A stretch of DNA of 64,000 bases from Thalassospira sp. MCCC 1A01428 (GTDB lineage Bacteria > Pseudomonadota > Alphaproteobacteria > Rhodospirillales > Thalassospiraceae): positions 1-64,000 of the forward strand of contig NZ_JFJZ01000002.1 of NCBI RefSeq assembly GCF_002115825.1. The letters are read 5' to 3'. Every line of letters starts with the position of its first letter. The first letter of the stretch is position 1. The translations under genes and the position numbers were made by a program. Of the stretch, positions 42,508 to 53,477 are shown in pieces. Under the pieces are notes generated by a model, which was not told the DNA's origin, did no database searches, and saw only the letters and a list, made by a program, of their open reading frames with translations.

Positions 42508-43743
42508 TTATCGACGCTCGTTATCCTCTTCTGCAATAACATCAGCTAAAACGTCATCGTCAACTTCTTCACGAGACATCGGAGCATCTGCTTCCGGTGC
42601 TGTTTGACGATCGCTGTCATCCTCGTCCTTGCTTAAATCAAGCATGATGCCCGACGTGTCAGCAATCGACTCCAGCTCCTTTGTAATATCTTCGTCCGCA
42701 TGGTTATTTTCGTCGATATCAGCCGAGTCGTCCATGAACATCGAGTCAAATTCATTTTCGCCAGCATCCGAGGCGTCAGACATGTTAGTACCGTCCTCTG
42801 CCGTCACACTATCAGCGCGCCCATGCGTTAACCGCTGAAGAATATCATCAAGTTGTTCAAGCGTGTCATAACGTACGGTCAAACGGCCACCCGCTCCGTC
42901 AAAATCAATGCTAACCGCCAATCCCAGCATATTGCTGAGGTCTCGTTCCAGCGACACAGTATCCGGATCTTTTTGCGGGCCGGACGCACCTTTTTCCCGC
43001 TTGGGTCGCGATGCCTTGCCACCATCGGTCTTAACCAGCTTTTCGGTCTGACGAACATTCAAACCTTTTTTAACAATCTGGGTTGCCAACTCTACGGCAT
43101 TATCTGCACCTAGCAATGCCCGTGCATGCCCTGCGCTTAATACCTTGTCAGATAACATCTGTTTAATCGGCGACGGCAAAGACAAAAGCCGCAAGCTATT
43201 GGCAATGTGGCTGCGACTTTTACCCAGTGCCTGCCCCAGGGCTTCCTGGGTATGCGAAAATTCCGCCATTAACCGGTTATAACCTTCGGCCTCTTCCAGA
43301 GCCGACAAATCCTGCCGTTGCAGGTTTTCAATCAGGGCAATTTCTGCCGTTTCGCGGTCGTCAAATTCCCGCACCAGGACCGGTACTTCGTGTAACTGGG
43401 CTCGTTGAGCCGCACGCCAACGCCGTTCACCCGCGATAATTTCGTAAACTGTTGCGCCGGTCGACGATGCCCGCACCAGAATTGGCTGAATAATCCCTTT
43501 TTGCCGGATCGACGCCGCCAGATCATCAATGGCCTCGTCATCGAAATTACTGCGTGGCTGGAATGGTGATGGTGCCAGGTCACTAATCGCGACCAGCTGC
43601 GTCGTCCCGCCAGGACCAGGATGTGCCACGTCGGACGAACCCGCAACATTACCACCACTTACCGCAGCGCCAACTTCCTCGTCTTCTTCGCCCAATAACG
43701 CCGAAAGCCCTCGTCCCAAACCGCGTTTTTTTGCTTCACTCAT
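42508..43743 (-). CDS. parB: Chromosome partitioning protein ParB with acidic C-terminal tail
   Basis: ParB is a CTP-dependent clamp loaded at parS. The first about 308 residues are a standard ParB: N-terminal KRGLGRGLSALLG (ParA-stimulating), PRSNFDDEAIDDLAASIRQKG, the CTP-binding GERRWRAAQ, ENLQRQDLSALEEAEGYNRL, the parS-reading helix pair QALGKSRSHIANSLRLLSLP, and a C-terminal dimer domain ending LEQLDDILQRLTHG. About 103 residues follow that I have not seen in the family; by my count 37 are D or E. The total is 411 residues against a usual 280-300. The ATG at 43743 overlaps the parA stop (ATGA) and follows AGGAG. Confidence 0.93.
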   Translation of the reverse strand: MSEAKKRGLGRGLSALLGEEDEEVGAAVSGGNVAGSSDVAHPGPGGTTQLVAISDLAPSPFQPRSNFDDEAIDDLAASIRQKGIIQPILVRASSTGATVYEIIAGERRWRAAQRAQLHEVPVLVREFDDRETAEIALIENLQRQDLSALEEAEGYNRLMAEFSHTQEALGQALGKSRSHIANSLRLLSLPSPIKQMLSDKVLSAGHARALLGADNAVELATQIVKKGLNVRQTEKLVKTDGGKASRPKREKGASGPQKDPDTVSLERDLSNMLGLAVSIDFDGAGGRLTVRYDTLEQLDDILQRLTHGRADSVTAEDGTNMSDASDAGENEFDSMFMDDSADIDENNHADEDITKELESIADTSGIMLDLSKDEDDSDRQTAPEADAPMSREEVDDDVLADVIAEEDNERR

Positions 43744-44555
43744 GCCTTCACTCCTTCGCGTTTCAGGACTTCGCTTGCCAAATTCAGATACGCCTTTGAA
43801 CCGGGGCATTTGATATCATAAACAAGAACTGGTGCCCCATGGCTGGGTGCTTCGGAAACCCGCACATTCCGCGGAATGACGGTTTTATAAACCACATCAC
43901 CAAAATAATCCCGCACGTCATTGGCAACCTGAGCCGACAAATTATTGCGCTTGTCATACATGGTCAACACGATGCCCTGAATTTCCAGCTTGGGATTAAA
44001 GGCCTTTTTCACCCGTTTGATGGTCCGCACCAGATGGCTGATCCCTTCCAGCGCAAAAAATTCGCACTGCAACGGCACCAAAACGGCATCAGATGCCACC
44101 AGCGCATTAAGCGTCAACAATCCCAAAGATGGCGGACAATCGATCAATACATAATCAACGTCTTGCGGCAAACGCGACAACGATTCCTTAAGCTGCATTT
44201 CCCGGCGTTCAAAATCGACCAATTCAATCTCGGCGCCGGACAAATCCATGCCGGACGGCACAATATTCAGGCGCGGAATCGCCGTCGGTCGACGGGCTTC
44301 CATTAAGCTGGCCCCATTGATCAGCACATCATAAGAACTGATATCGCGTTCCGACGGTCGTAAGCCCAAACCGGTGCTGGCGTTGCCCTGCGGGTCAAGA
44401 TCAACAATCAGAACACGCTGATCGACAGCCGCCAGCGCCGTTGCCAGATTGATGGTGGTCGTTGTTTTACCCACCCCGCCTTTCTGGTTGGCAATGGCGA
44501 TAATACGAGGGCGTCTACCGCCCGTATTTACGGGCAAGTCAATCACATCTGTCAT
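43740..44555 (-). CDS. parA: Chromosome partitioning ATPase ParA
   Basis: A 271-residue deviant Walker ATPase that moves ParB-parS complexes over the nucleoid. The motif NQKGGVGKTTTTINLATAL has the signature lysine and K30; LIVDLDPQGNAS-type (VLIVDLDPQGNASTGLG) and DYVLIDCPPSLGLLTLNAL are Walker A' and B. The start overlaps the rsmG stop by 4 bp and its stop overlaps the parB start, so rsmG-parA-parB form one translationally coupled operon. Confidence 0.97.
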   Translation of the reverse strand: MTDVIDLPVNTGGRRPRIIAIANQKGGVGKTTTTINLATALAAVDQRVLIVDLDPQGNASTGLGLRPSERDISSYDVLINGASLMEARRPTAIPRLNIVPSGMDLSGAEIELVDFERREMQLKESLSRLPQDVDYVLIDCPPSLGLLTLNALVASDAVLVPLQCEFFALEGISHLVRTIKRVKKAFNPKLEIQGIVLTMYDKRNNLSAQVANDVRDYFGDVVYKTVIPRNVRVSEAPSHGAPVLVYDIKCPGSKAYLNLASEVLKREGVKA

Positions 44556-45193
44556 CGCTCTACTCCCTCAAGAATCATCACCACGCCCTCCGGATCAACA
44601 AGCCCCGGAAAGGTTGTTACAGAAAAACGCCATCCGGCGTCCCGCGCATCGGCCAGTTCACTTTCAAAGGCACGTCCTTTTAGCAGCACATATTTTCCGC
44701 CTGGTTTTAAATGGCGCTGCCCCATTTCCAGCAATTTAGGCAAAGGCGCAAAAGCCCGGGCGGTAATAATATCGGCATTTTCGGGCTTTGCGGCTTCGAT
44801 TCGCTCTCGGGCGACACGGGTCTTATCCAGGCATCCACCAACCCGGCAGGCCTCGGTCAAAAAGACCGTTTTTTTGGTAACGCTCTCCATCATGGTCACA
44901 TGGTTTGCACCCAAAATGGACAAAACCACCCCCGGAAATCCGGCACCGGAGCCAAAATCAACAATTTTTGTATCGGGTTTTTGGGCAATATCGGCAAGAT
45001 GCGGCCAAATTTGTGCCGAGTCCTGTAAATGACGTGCCCAAACGTCTTCGGCCGTGCTGGCGCCTACAATATTAATACTCGGCTGCCACTTCACGACCAG
45101 ATCGGCATAATGCTCCAGGCGAGACAGTGTTTCACGTGAAACATGAAGTTCAGTCTCAAACCATTTTTTGACAGATTCTGTGTTTGCTTGCAT
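44552..45193 (-). CDS. rsmG: 16S rRNA (guanine527-N7)-methyltransferase RsmG
   Basis: A 213-residue SAM-dependent methyltransferase (GidB). Class I methyltransferase motifs are present: IVDFGSGAGFPGVVLSI for SAM, MMESVTKKTVFL for motif II, and ITARAFAPLPKLLEMG. The opening HVSRETLSRLEHYADLVVKWQ is typical, and its codons for VSRET form a perfect parS site at 45128-45143. It begins the rsmG-parA-parB operon, separated from mnmG by the parS/terminator palindrome. Confidence 0.95.
   Translation of the reverse strand: MQANTESVKKWFETELHVSRETLSRLEHYADLVVKWQPSINIVGASTAEDVWARHLQDSAQIWPHLADIAQKPDTKIVDFGSGAGFPGVVLSILGANHVTMMESVTKKTVFLTEACRVGGCLDKTRVARERIEAAKPENADIITARAFAPLPKLLEMGQRHLKPGGKYVLLKGRAFESELADARDAGWRFSVTTFPGLVDPEGVVMILEGVER
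45128..45143. other. parS site within rsmG
   Basis: Perfect parS consensus TGTTTCACGTGAAACA inside the start of rsmG, encoding VSRET on the minus strand. parS in gidB/rsmG is common across bacteria. Confidence 0.92.
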
Positions 45194-45288
45194 AAATTTC
45201 TTATAAAACTGGATTGATCACCACGCCAGCGTTGTTTTTGCCAAACATCGGTTTAATGCATTTATTTCCAAATTTTTTTGAAAAAAAA

Positions 45289-45320
45289 GCTGCCAATGTT
45301 TCACGTGAAACATTGGCAGC
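45289..45320 (-). terminator. Terminator of mnmG made of a parS palindrome
   Basis: A perfect 32-bp palindrome centred on parS TGTTTCACGTGAAACA (45297-45312), extended by GCTGCCAA and TTGGCAGC arms. On the minus strand, directly behind it, eight T residues follow (plus-strand A run 45281-45288). It lies 79 bp behind the mnmG stop codon, so it should serve both as centromere site and as intrinsic terminator. Confidence 0.85.
45297..45312. other. parS site in the mnmG-rsmG gap
   Basis: Perfect TGTTTCACGTGAAACA forming the core of the 32-bp palindrome at 45289-45320, and the second of three perfect copies within 2.3 kb around rsmG and mnmG. Confidence 0.93.
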
Positions 45321-45399
45321 CAAAATTTATACCTAAAATCGTTTTCAATAACAGTTGATAGATAGAGAGATCTCCCTACTCCAACGGCCGTCTACACGA

Positions 45400-47286
45400 T
45401 CAGGCAGATTTTTGATTGATTGTCTGATGACGATGCGACCGGATATGCCCTAACAAAGCGGTCACCGCCGCCGGGGTAACACCCGGAATGCGTGACGCAG
45501 CGCCAATGGTTTCTGGCATGATCTGCTGAAGCTTCAACCTGATCTCGGTCGACAATCCACCAACCCGGCCATAATCCAGATTGCGCGGCAAGCGCAGCTC
45601 TTCGTCGCGACGAAATGCCGCCACATCCGCTGCCTGACGATCAAGATAACCTTTATATTGTGCATCAATGGCAAGCTGCTCGCGGATCGCCGGAGCAACA
45701 TCACGAAGCTCCGGCCAAACATCGGCAAGCTGATCATAGGAAATATCCGGGTATGCCAGCAGGTCAAAGGCACTACGGCGCACACCATCCTGATTAACCC
45801 TGATCCCGTGTTTGACCAGCTGATTAGGGGTTTCAGCCAAATCGCCAATCCGCTGCTTGGCCGACGCCAAGGCATCGCGTTTATCCGTCCAGGCATTTTG
45901 ACGGGCCGATGCGACACAGCCAACAGCCATGCCCAACCCGGTCAAACGCTGGTCGGCATTGTCGGCCCGCAACATCAAGCGGTATTCCGCGCGGGAGGTA
46001 AACATACGGTAAGGCTCGCGCGTGCCCTGGGTCACCAGATCGTCAATCATCACACCGATATAAGCATCAGCCCGGTCGAGAACAAATTGCTGTTCGCCAC
46101 CATCGGCGACCAAGGCCGCATTCACGCCGGCGATCAATCCCTGCCCTGCGGCCTCTTCATAGCCCGTAGTACCGTTGATTTGCCCGGCGAAAAACAACCC
46201 GGCAACTTTCTTGGTTTCAAGCGTATGGCGTAGCTCGCGCGGGTCGACAAAATCATATTCCACCGCATAACCGGGGCGGAAAATTTCGACCTTTTCCAAC
46301 CCGGGGATACTGGCCAACAATGCCAGCTGAACATCCTTTGGCAGCGATGTTGAAATCCCGTTGGGATACACCGTCGGATCATCCAGCCCTTCGGGTTCAA
46401 GGAAAATCTGGTGCTCGGATTTATCGGCAAATCGAACCACCTTATCCTCGATCGACGGGCAATAGCGCGGGCCGCTGCTGCTGATCTGGCCGCTATACAT
46501 GGGCGCACGATGAAGATTATCGCGAATGATCTTGTGCGTTTCTTCGGTGGTATGCGTCATATAACACGAAATCTGCGGCACCGTGATCGTGTCATTCAAG
46601 AATGAAAACGGCTCTGGCGGGTTATCGCCAGGCTGTTCAATTAACCGCTGCCACTCAATCGTGCGGCCATCCAGCCGGGCCGGCGTTCCGGTTTTTAGGC
46701 GACCCAAAGCAAATTCGTATTTGGCCAGCGTATCGGACAATCCCATAGACGGGGCATCGCCCATACGGCCCGCCGCCATGGTTTCTTCGCCAATATGAAT
46801 AATGCCGCGTAAAAACGTTCCGGTCGTCAATACAACCGCCCCGGCCAGATACTGCGCTCCCTCGCCGGTTATAACGCCACCGACCCGGTTATTTTCATCA
46901 ATAACCAAATCTTCAACCGCAGCTTCAATAACCGTCAGGTTTTCCTGCTCGGCCAGAATATCCTGTACAGCATTGCGATACAGCTTACGGTCGGCCTGCG
47001 CACGCGGGCCCCGTACGGCTGGCCCCTTGGAGCGATTAAGCATCCGAAACTGAATACCGGCACGATCAATGGCGCGGCCCATCACGCCGTCAAGCGCATC
47101 GACCTCGCGCACCATATGGCCCTTGCCCAACCCGCCAATCGCCGGGTTACAAGACATTTCGCCAATACGATCAGCACGATGTGTGATCAGGGCGGTTTGC
47201 GCCCCCATGCGTGCAGCGGCAGCCGCAGCCTCACATCCGGCGTGGCCACCACCGACCACAATCACATCAAAACGGTTCTGTGACAT
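45400..47286 (-). CDS. mnmG: tRNA uridine 5-carboxymethylaminomethyl modification enzyme MnmG
   Basis: The FAD-dependent partner of MnmE in xm5U34 modification of tRNA wobble uridines. The 628-residue protein has the dinucleotide motif [12 protein letters not shown] (residues 11-21), [24 protein letters not shown], and the [14 protein letters not shown] and [12 protein letters not shown]-type ([16 protein letters not shown]) motifs, with the C-terminal helical [15 protein letters not shown] domain that binds MnmE. It is full length, with a parS site upstream and the parS terminator downstream. Confidence 0.97.
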   Translation of the reverse strand: MSQNRFDVIVVGGGHAGCEAAAAAARMGAQTALITHRADRIGEMSCNPAIGGLGKGHMVREVDALDGVMGRAIDRAGIQFRMLNRSKGPAVRGPRAQADRKLYRNAVQDILAEQENLTVIEAAVEDLVIDENNRVGGVITGEGAQYLAGAVVLTTGTFLRGIIHIGEETMAAGRMGDAPSMGLSDTLAKYEFALGRLKTGTPARLDGRTIEWQRLIEQPGDNPPEPFSFLNDTITVPQISCYMTHTTEETHKIIRDNLHRAPMYSGQISSSGPRYCPSIEDKVVRFADKSEHQIFLEPEGLDDPTVYPNGISTSLPKDVQLALLASIPGLEKVEIFRPGYAVEYDFVDPRELRHTLETKKVAGLFFAGQINGTTGYEEAAGQGLIAGVNAALVADGGEQQFVLDRADAYIGVMIDDLVTQGTREPYRMFTSRAEYRLMLRADNADQRLTGLGMAVGCVASARQNAWTDKRDALASAKQRIGDLAETPNQLVKHGIRVNQDGVRRSAFDLLAYPDISYDQLADVWPELRDVAPAIREQLAIDAQYKGYLDRQAADVAAFRRDEELRLPRNLDYGRVGGLSTEIRLKLQQIMPETIGAASRIPGVTPAAVTALLGHIRSHRHQTINQKSA

Positions 47287-47401
47287 CAGTTCCTCATGCC
47301 CGCAACGGGCGGTTTCTAGCGACGCAACCCCCAGGACGAATTTCCCGGATTGCTTTTACGGTCAACTTAATCGGGCATTATCCCGGCATCGGAATCGGTA
47401 C

Positions 47402-47417
47402 TGTTTCACGTGAAACA
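47402..47417. other. parS site between mnmG and mnmE
   Basis: Perfect TGTTTCACGTGAAACA in the 158-bp gap, 115 bp upstream of the mnmG start codon and 28 bp behind the mnmE stop. Being outside coding sequence, its conservation is not explained by codons. Confidence 0.93.
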
Positions 47418-47444
47418 TATTCAATTAAACCTATTGCCAGATAA

Positions 47445-48860
47445 CTATTTACCAATGCAGAAATCACCAAAGATGATATCGAGCAAATCTTCAACATCTA
47501 CACGTCCGGTAATCTTTCCGATTTCCCGCACTGCCAGGCGAATATCCTCGGCAGCCAGTTCGGCAATATCGGTCCCCAAGCCCCGTTGAAGATGGGACAG
47601 CGCCTGTTCAAGGGCGCGACGATGACGCATTCGCGTCAGCGGGACAGGCCCGGCAAAATCGAGCCCCTCTTTTACGCGACTTTCCAGCAGTTGCAAGAGA
47701 CTTTCCATCCCCGCCCCGGTCATAGCCGATATCGCCAAAACCGGTAGCTCCAGCGCCGGCCCTGAGGAGTCCACACCCGACCATACACGTCCGGACGGCT
47801 GATCATGTAACGGGGCGGCGGCGATAACCTCCCCATCCTGATCCGCCTTGTTAATCAGAATAACGGTGTTGCAATCAAGCAACCGTGCGGCTTCGGCATC
47901 GATATTTGGCCAATCGGCACGGTCAATAACGACCAGCCTAAGATCGGCATTTTCCGCCCGCTGGGTTGCCCGGCGCACGCCTTCGGTTTCAATCGCATCG
48001 CCGGTTTCGCGCAGGCCCGCCGTATCGACCATCGTCACCGGGAACCCGCCCAAATCAAGATGGATTTCAATCGCATCACGCGTAGTGCCGGCAATGTCAG
48101 AAACAATTGCCGCATCACGCCGGGCCAGCCGGTTTAACAGGCTTGATTTTCCAGCATTGGGTGCACCAAGAATAACAATCTGAAACCCTTCACGCAGCCG
48201 CTCTCCGCGCCGGTTATCGGCCAGGTGGGCAGCAATTTCCCCGCCGATCCGATCCAGATCGCCGCGCAGCACCGCAACAATACCGTCGGGCAGATCTTCG
48301 TCGGGAAAGTCAATATCAGCTTCGATATGGGCAAGAGCCCGCATCAGGCGCAAGCGCCAGTCTTCGTAAAGCCGGCCCAGTTCCCCAGCCATTTGCCGTA
48401 CGGCCTGGCGACGCTGTGCTGCGGTTTCGGCATCAATCAAATCGGCAATGCCTTCGGCTTCCGTCAGGTCCATTTTACCGTTCTGAAAGGCACGGCGGCT
48501 ATATTCCCCCGGCTCTGCCAATCGCAAACCGGGCTGACGACCAAGGCATTCCAGCACGCCCTCGATCACCGCCCGCCCGCCATGCACATGCAGTTCCACC
48601 ACATCTTCACCGGTAAAACTGGCCGGGCTTGCAAAATACAGGGCAATGGCATCGTCCAGCCGTTCACCACTCTGCGGGTCGGCGATGGGCGCATACACCG
48701 CCACACGCGGTTTGGGCGGCGTTTTACGGCCCAACAGCGCACATAAGACCGGCAGTGATTGCGGACCCGACAGGCGTATAACCGCAACGCCTGCCCGGCC
48801 TGCACCGCTAGACAGGGCAAATATCGTATCAATCATGGGGGTAGGACCGTGCAAAACCAT
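47445..48860 (-). CDS. mnmE: tRNA modification GTPase MnmE
   Basis: A 471-residue GTPase acting with MnmG. N-terminal folate-binding domain (IFALSSGAGRAGVAVIRLSG), central helices with GEYSRRAFQNGKMDLTEAEG, and a G domain with GAPNAGKSSLLNRLA (residues about 232-246), DIAGTTRDAIE and DTAGLRETGDAIE. It ends in the invariant CIGK, whose cysteine is required for activity. The ATG at 48860 has AGGA 8 nt upstream and is preferred over an ATG 24 bp later that has no ribosome site. Confidence 0.96.
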   Translation of the reverse strand: MVLHGPTPMIDTIFALSSGAGRAGVAVIRLSGPQSLPVLCALLGRKTPPKPRVAVYAPIADPQSGERLDDAIALYFASPASFTGEDVVELHVHGGRAVIEGVLECLGRQPGLRLAEPGEYSRRAFQNGKMDLTEAEGIADLIDAETAAQRRQAVRQMAGELGRLYEDWRLRLMRALAHIEADIDFPDEDLPDGIVAVLRGDLDRIGGEIAAHLADNRRGERLREGFQIVILGAPNAGKSSLLNRLARRDAAIVSDIAGTTRDAIEIHLDLGGFPVTMVDTAGLRETGDAIETEGVRRATQRAENADLRLVVIDRADWPNIDAEAARLLDCNTVILINKADQDGEVIAAAPLHDQPSGRVWSGVDSSGPALELPVLAISAMTGAGMESLLQLLESRVKEGLDFAGPVPLTRMRHRRALEQALSHLQRGLGTDIAELAAEDIRLAVREIGKITGRVDVEDLLDIIFGDFCIGK

Positions 48861-48917
48861 ATTCCGTATCCTGGCAGTGTAAAAAATGGCCGCCTGTTTG
48901 GCGGCCTTTGTTAAATC

Positions 48918-49247
48918 TTACTGATCAGGTTGCAATTGCAATCGTTCAACCACCCGGCCTTCTATCAAATGTGTTTGAAGAATTTCCTCGATGTCATCCT
49001 GATTTTCATAGTGGTACCAGGTTCCCTGAGGATAAATCACCATTACCGGTCCCAGTTCGCAACGGTCCAGGCAACCGGCCGTGTTGACCCTGGTTTCAGG
49101 TAATCCCAGTTCCTTAACCCGAACCTTCATATAATTGCGCAGCCGGGTTGCTCCTGCAGCCTGACAACATCCACGTGGATGCCCCTCTGGCCGCTCATTT
49201 TGACACACAAAAATATGGGACTGATAAAAATGTTCTGTATCACTCAA
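48918..49247 (-). CDS. Thioredoxin-like [2Fe-2S] ferredoxin
   Basis: A 109-residue Shethna-type ferredoxin fold. Cluster ligands are probably C15 (FVCQNER), C27 or C28 (GCC), C59 and C63 (AGCLDRCELG), the last pair in the order typical for the family. ELGPVMVIYPQGTWY continues with the family signature. Such proteins serve as small electron carriers near respiratory or metabolic enzymes; the partner is not evident. It lies 6 bp behind the DUF6489 gene on the same strand, so the two are probably co-transcribed. Confidence 0.85.
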   Translation of the reverse strand: MSDTEHFYQSHIFVCQNERPEGHPRGCCQAAGATRLRNYMKVRVKELGLPETRVNTAGCLDRCELGPVMVIYPQGTWYHYENQDDIEEILQTHLIEGRVVERLQLQPDQ

Positions 49248-49253
49248 GTCCGG

Positions 49254-49502
49254 TCAATCCTTCTTCATGGGGCCACCATTGTTAAACTGGTTCCAGAATG
49301 CCTTTTGCATCTGTTCCCAGTTTTGCATTCCCTGCGGCAACCATGTTTTTAACATGGTTTCCGGGTCCATCGCCTGCAGATTGGCCTTCATCCGGTCTTC
49401 AATTTCCTTCATCAGGGCCTGCTGCATCGGCTGGACATCGGGCAATCCGAAAAATGTGCGTAACTCTTCCGGACTGCAATCGATATCAACTGAAATTTTC
49501 AT
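49254..49502 (-). CDS. DUF6489 family small protein
   Basis: An 82-residue protein starting MKISVDIDCSPEELRTFFGL, which matches the short alphaproteobacterial DUF6489 family. The remainder is helical and amphipathic (MQQALMKEIEDRMKANLQAM, then WEQMQKAFWNQF), resembling phasin-like or coiled-coil proteins. No function is known. AGGAGG lies 7 nt before the start at 49502; the upstream in-frame extension is not supported. Confidence 0.75.
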   Translation of the reverse strand: MKISVDIDCSPEELRTFFGLPDVQPMQQALMKEIEDRMKANLQAMDPETMLKTWLPQGMQNWEQMQKAFWNQFNNGGPMKKD

Positions 49503-49792
49503 AACCAAACCTCCTGACTGACCCGTTTTTATTTTATGACAATGGCCGTTTACAAAAGCTGAAAACGGCACTTTTTTGCTATTGCCAGACTTTATCCCTG
49601 GCCCATCTTCGTCGCATTTCCTTTATATGGCAATTGTGCAAAGCATTTTCCTTTCTTTTCAATAGTTTTGACCCTATTTTATGAAAATAAGAATTTGCGA
49701 ATTTACCTTTTTCAATGTGGCGGTGCCCTATCGACGCCACACTGAAGGGCAACCCTGAACGCAATCAAACCAGCTTGGGACAGCATGTGATT

Positions 49793-51844
<2,052 letters not shown>

Positions 51845-51957
51845 GAGACAGCCTCCTTTTCACCAATTAACCTTGCGACACAAAGGATAAAAACGGCATA
51901 TAAAGCAATTGAACGTGGTTTTAATGCCGATATTTTCCGCCAACAGGAGCCAGAACA

Positions 51958-52455
51958 ATGCCACAGATATCCTTCAACAGCCCTGTTGGCGCGCTGACAA
52001 TTTTTGAATTTGACGATCAGATTGTGTCGCTGGACTGGGGGTTTGTCGAAGATATGGAGCCAAGCCCGGTACTTAACGAAGCAAAGTCACAAATTAACGC
52101 CTATTTCGCCCGCAAGCTGGACCGCTTTGACTTGCCACTCGCACCTGGTGGAACAGCTTTTCAGGCCGCTGTATGGGCTGCCATGTGCGAAATTCCGCTA
52201 GGACAAACAGCCACGTATCAGGACCTCGCCCGCGCCGCAGGCTCCCCAAAGGGATTTCGCGCTGTTGGCATGGCCTGCGGTAAAAACCCTATCCCAATCG
52301 TGATTCCCTGCCATCGCGTCCTTGCCACCGGTGGCAAACCGGGCGGATATTCGGGTGACGGTGGCCTGGAAACCAAGGAAATATTGCTGAAACTTGAAGG
52401 CGTTGACTTGTACCCTGCTTCAAAAACCCGCAATCAAACAGAACTTGATCTTTGA
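51958..52455 (+). CDS. ogt: Methylated-DNA-protein cysteine methyltransferase
   Basis: A 165-residue repair protein that takes the methyl group from O6-methylguanine onto its own cysteine. The acceptor motif VIPCHRVLATGG is intact, with the DNA-binding helix QTATYQDLARAAGSPKGFRAVGMACGKNPIPI before it and GYSGDGGLETKEILLKLEG after it. The N-terminal domain is short, as in Ogt. AGGAG precedes the ATG. It is the only DNA alkylation repair gene in view. Confidence 0.9.
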   Translation: MPQISFNSPVGALTIFEFDDQIVSLDWGFVEDMEPSPVLNEAKSQINAYFARKLDRFDLPLAPGGTAFQAAVWAAMCEIPLGQTATYQDLARAAGSPKGFRAVGMACGKNPIPIVIPCHRVLATGGKPGGYSGDGGLETKEILLKLEGVDLYPASKTRNQTELDL

Positions 52456-52666
52456 TTGGACTATACTTTTAGGCTGAAGATAATATCTTAATTTTCAAAA
52501 TAACCCGTAAAAGTCAGGTATATTTTTGAAAATTGATCAAATGCATATATCTATTTTCATCACAAATTTTGTGATTTTCCGGCTTCGCCACAATCTATAT
52601 CCCTTCCTTATCGGCGGGCTACCTCGCTGTCGTTATGATACCCGGCGAAAATCCAGCTTTTAAAAA

Positions 52667-53227
52667 TCAGGCTCCGCCATTACTGGCGTGCCAGGCACGA
52701 ACGTCACGGCTGATCGCATCAAAACGGTCACTTAAGTTCTGGCTTACAGCGCGGCACGGGGTAACAACAGCTTCCGCCCAATCGACATATCCTAAAATCT
52801 GGCTTTGGTCCCAACCTAGCGGGGTGTCGGTCAACATTGCCCCGACATTCGCAATTTTATCGGCCAAACGCACCAGCTTTGCATCATTGCTCAGTTCCGG
52901 TGCCTGCTTAATTTGCATTGCCTTGCGCTCGTCGCGGGGCAATGCTTTGTCGTCGCTCACCTCCAAAACGATATTGGCAATATTTTCATTAAAGCAGGAG
53001 GCAATTTCACCGTGCGTTGCACCGCAATCCTCGATCACGTCATGCAATATGGCCGCACATAATACATCTTCGGCGGTGTCTGGTTCGCATTCGACAATTA
53101 AACGCGAAACTTCAATCGGATGATTAATATAGGGTTCCCGGGCAGGTCCCTTGCGGCGTTGATCACGATGGGCACGGGCGGCAAAATCGACAGATTTTAA
53201 AAGAAGCTGCATGTTCCTGACGGTCAT
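52667..53227 (-). CDS. HD-domain (RelA/SpoT hydrolase-like) protein
   Basis: A 186-residue stand-alone HD domain similar to the hydrolase part of RelA/SpoT and MESH1: VDFAARAHRDQRRKGPAREPYINHPIEVSRL, then the metal-binding CAAILHDVIEDCGATHGEI (HD), and LVRLADKIANVGAM with a further metal-binding aspartate. It probably cleaves a phosphorylated nucleotide such as (p)ppGpp; the substrate is not proven. ATG 53227 or 53212 could be the start; neither has an ideal ribosome site. Confidence 0.82.
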   Translation of the reverse strand: MTVRNMQLLLKSVDFAARAHRDQRRKGPAREPYINHPIEVSRLIVECEPDTAEDVLCAAILHDVIEDCGATHGEIASCFNENIANIVLEVSDDKALPRDERKAMQIKQAPELSNDAKLVRLADKIANVGAMLTDTPLGWDQSQILGYVDWAEAVVTPCRAVSQNLSDRFDAISRDVRAWHASNGGA

Positions 53228-53365
53228 TGTGAATAATTAATCACAGCGTCCCATGCCTTGGCAAAAGCTGCAAGTCCCGATCCACCCATATCCGGTTCAA
53301 TACCAGCATCGCCCCCCCCTGCCCTGTTAAAGATGAAGCGGTAAAACGGCGAAGTATCGCCCAAA

Positions 53366-53381
53366 TGTTTCCCGTGAAACA
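53366..53381. other. parS-like site between the HD gene and rho
   Basis: TGTTTCCCGTGAAACA differs from parS at one base (C for A at position 7). It is in a non-coding gap some 6 kb from the parS site between mnmG and mnmE. Confidence 0.6.
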
Positions 53382-53401
53382 TTTCTTGCCAACATGAACA
53401 C

Positions 53402-53432
53402 AAAAAAAACGGAGCCCGATGAAGACTCCGTT
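53402..53432 (-). terminator. Terminator of rho
   Basis: AACGGAG pairs with CTCCGTT around an 11-nt loop and is followed on the minus strand by six or more T residues, 45 bp behind the rho stop codon. Confidence 0.85.
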
Positions 53433-53477
53433 CTAATCTGCCTGGATCAATATACCAGATATTCCGACAACAACGTT

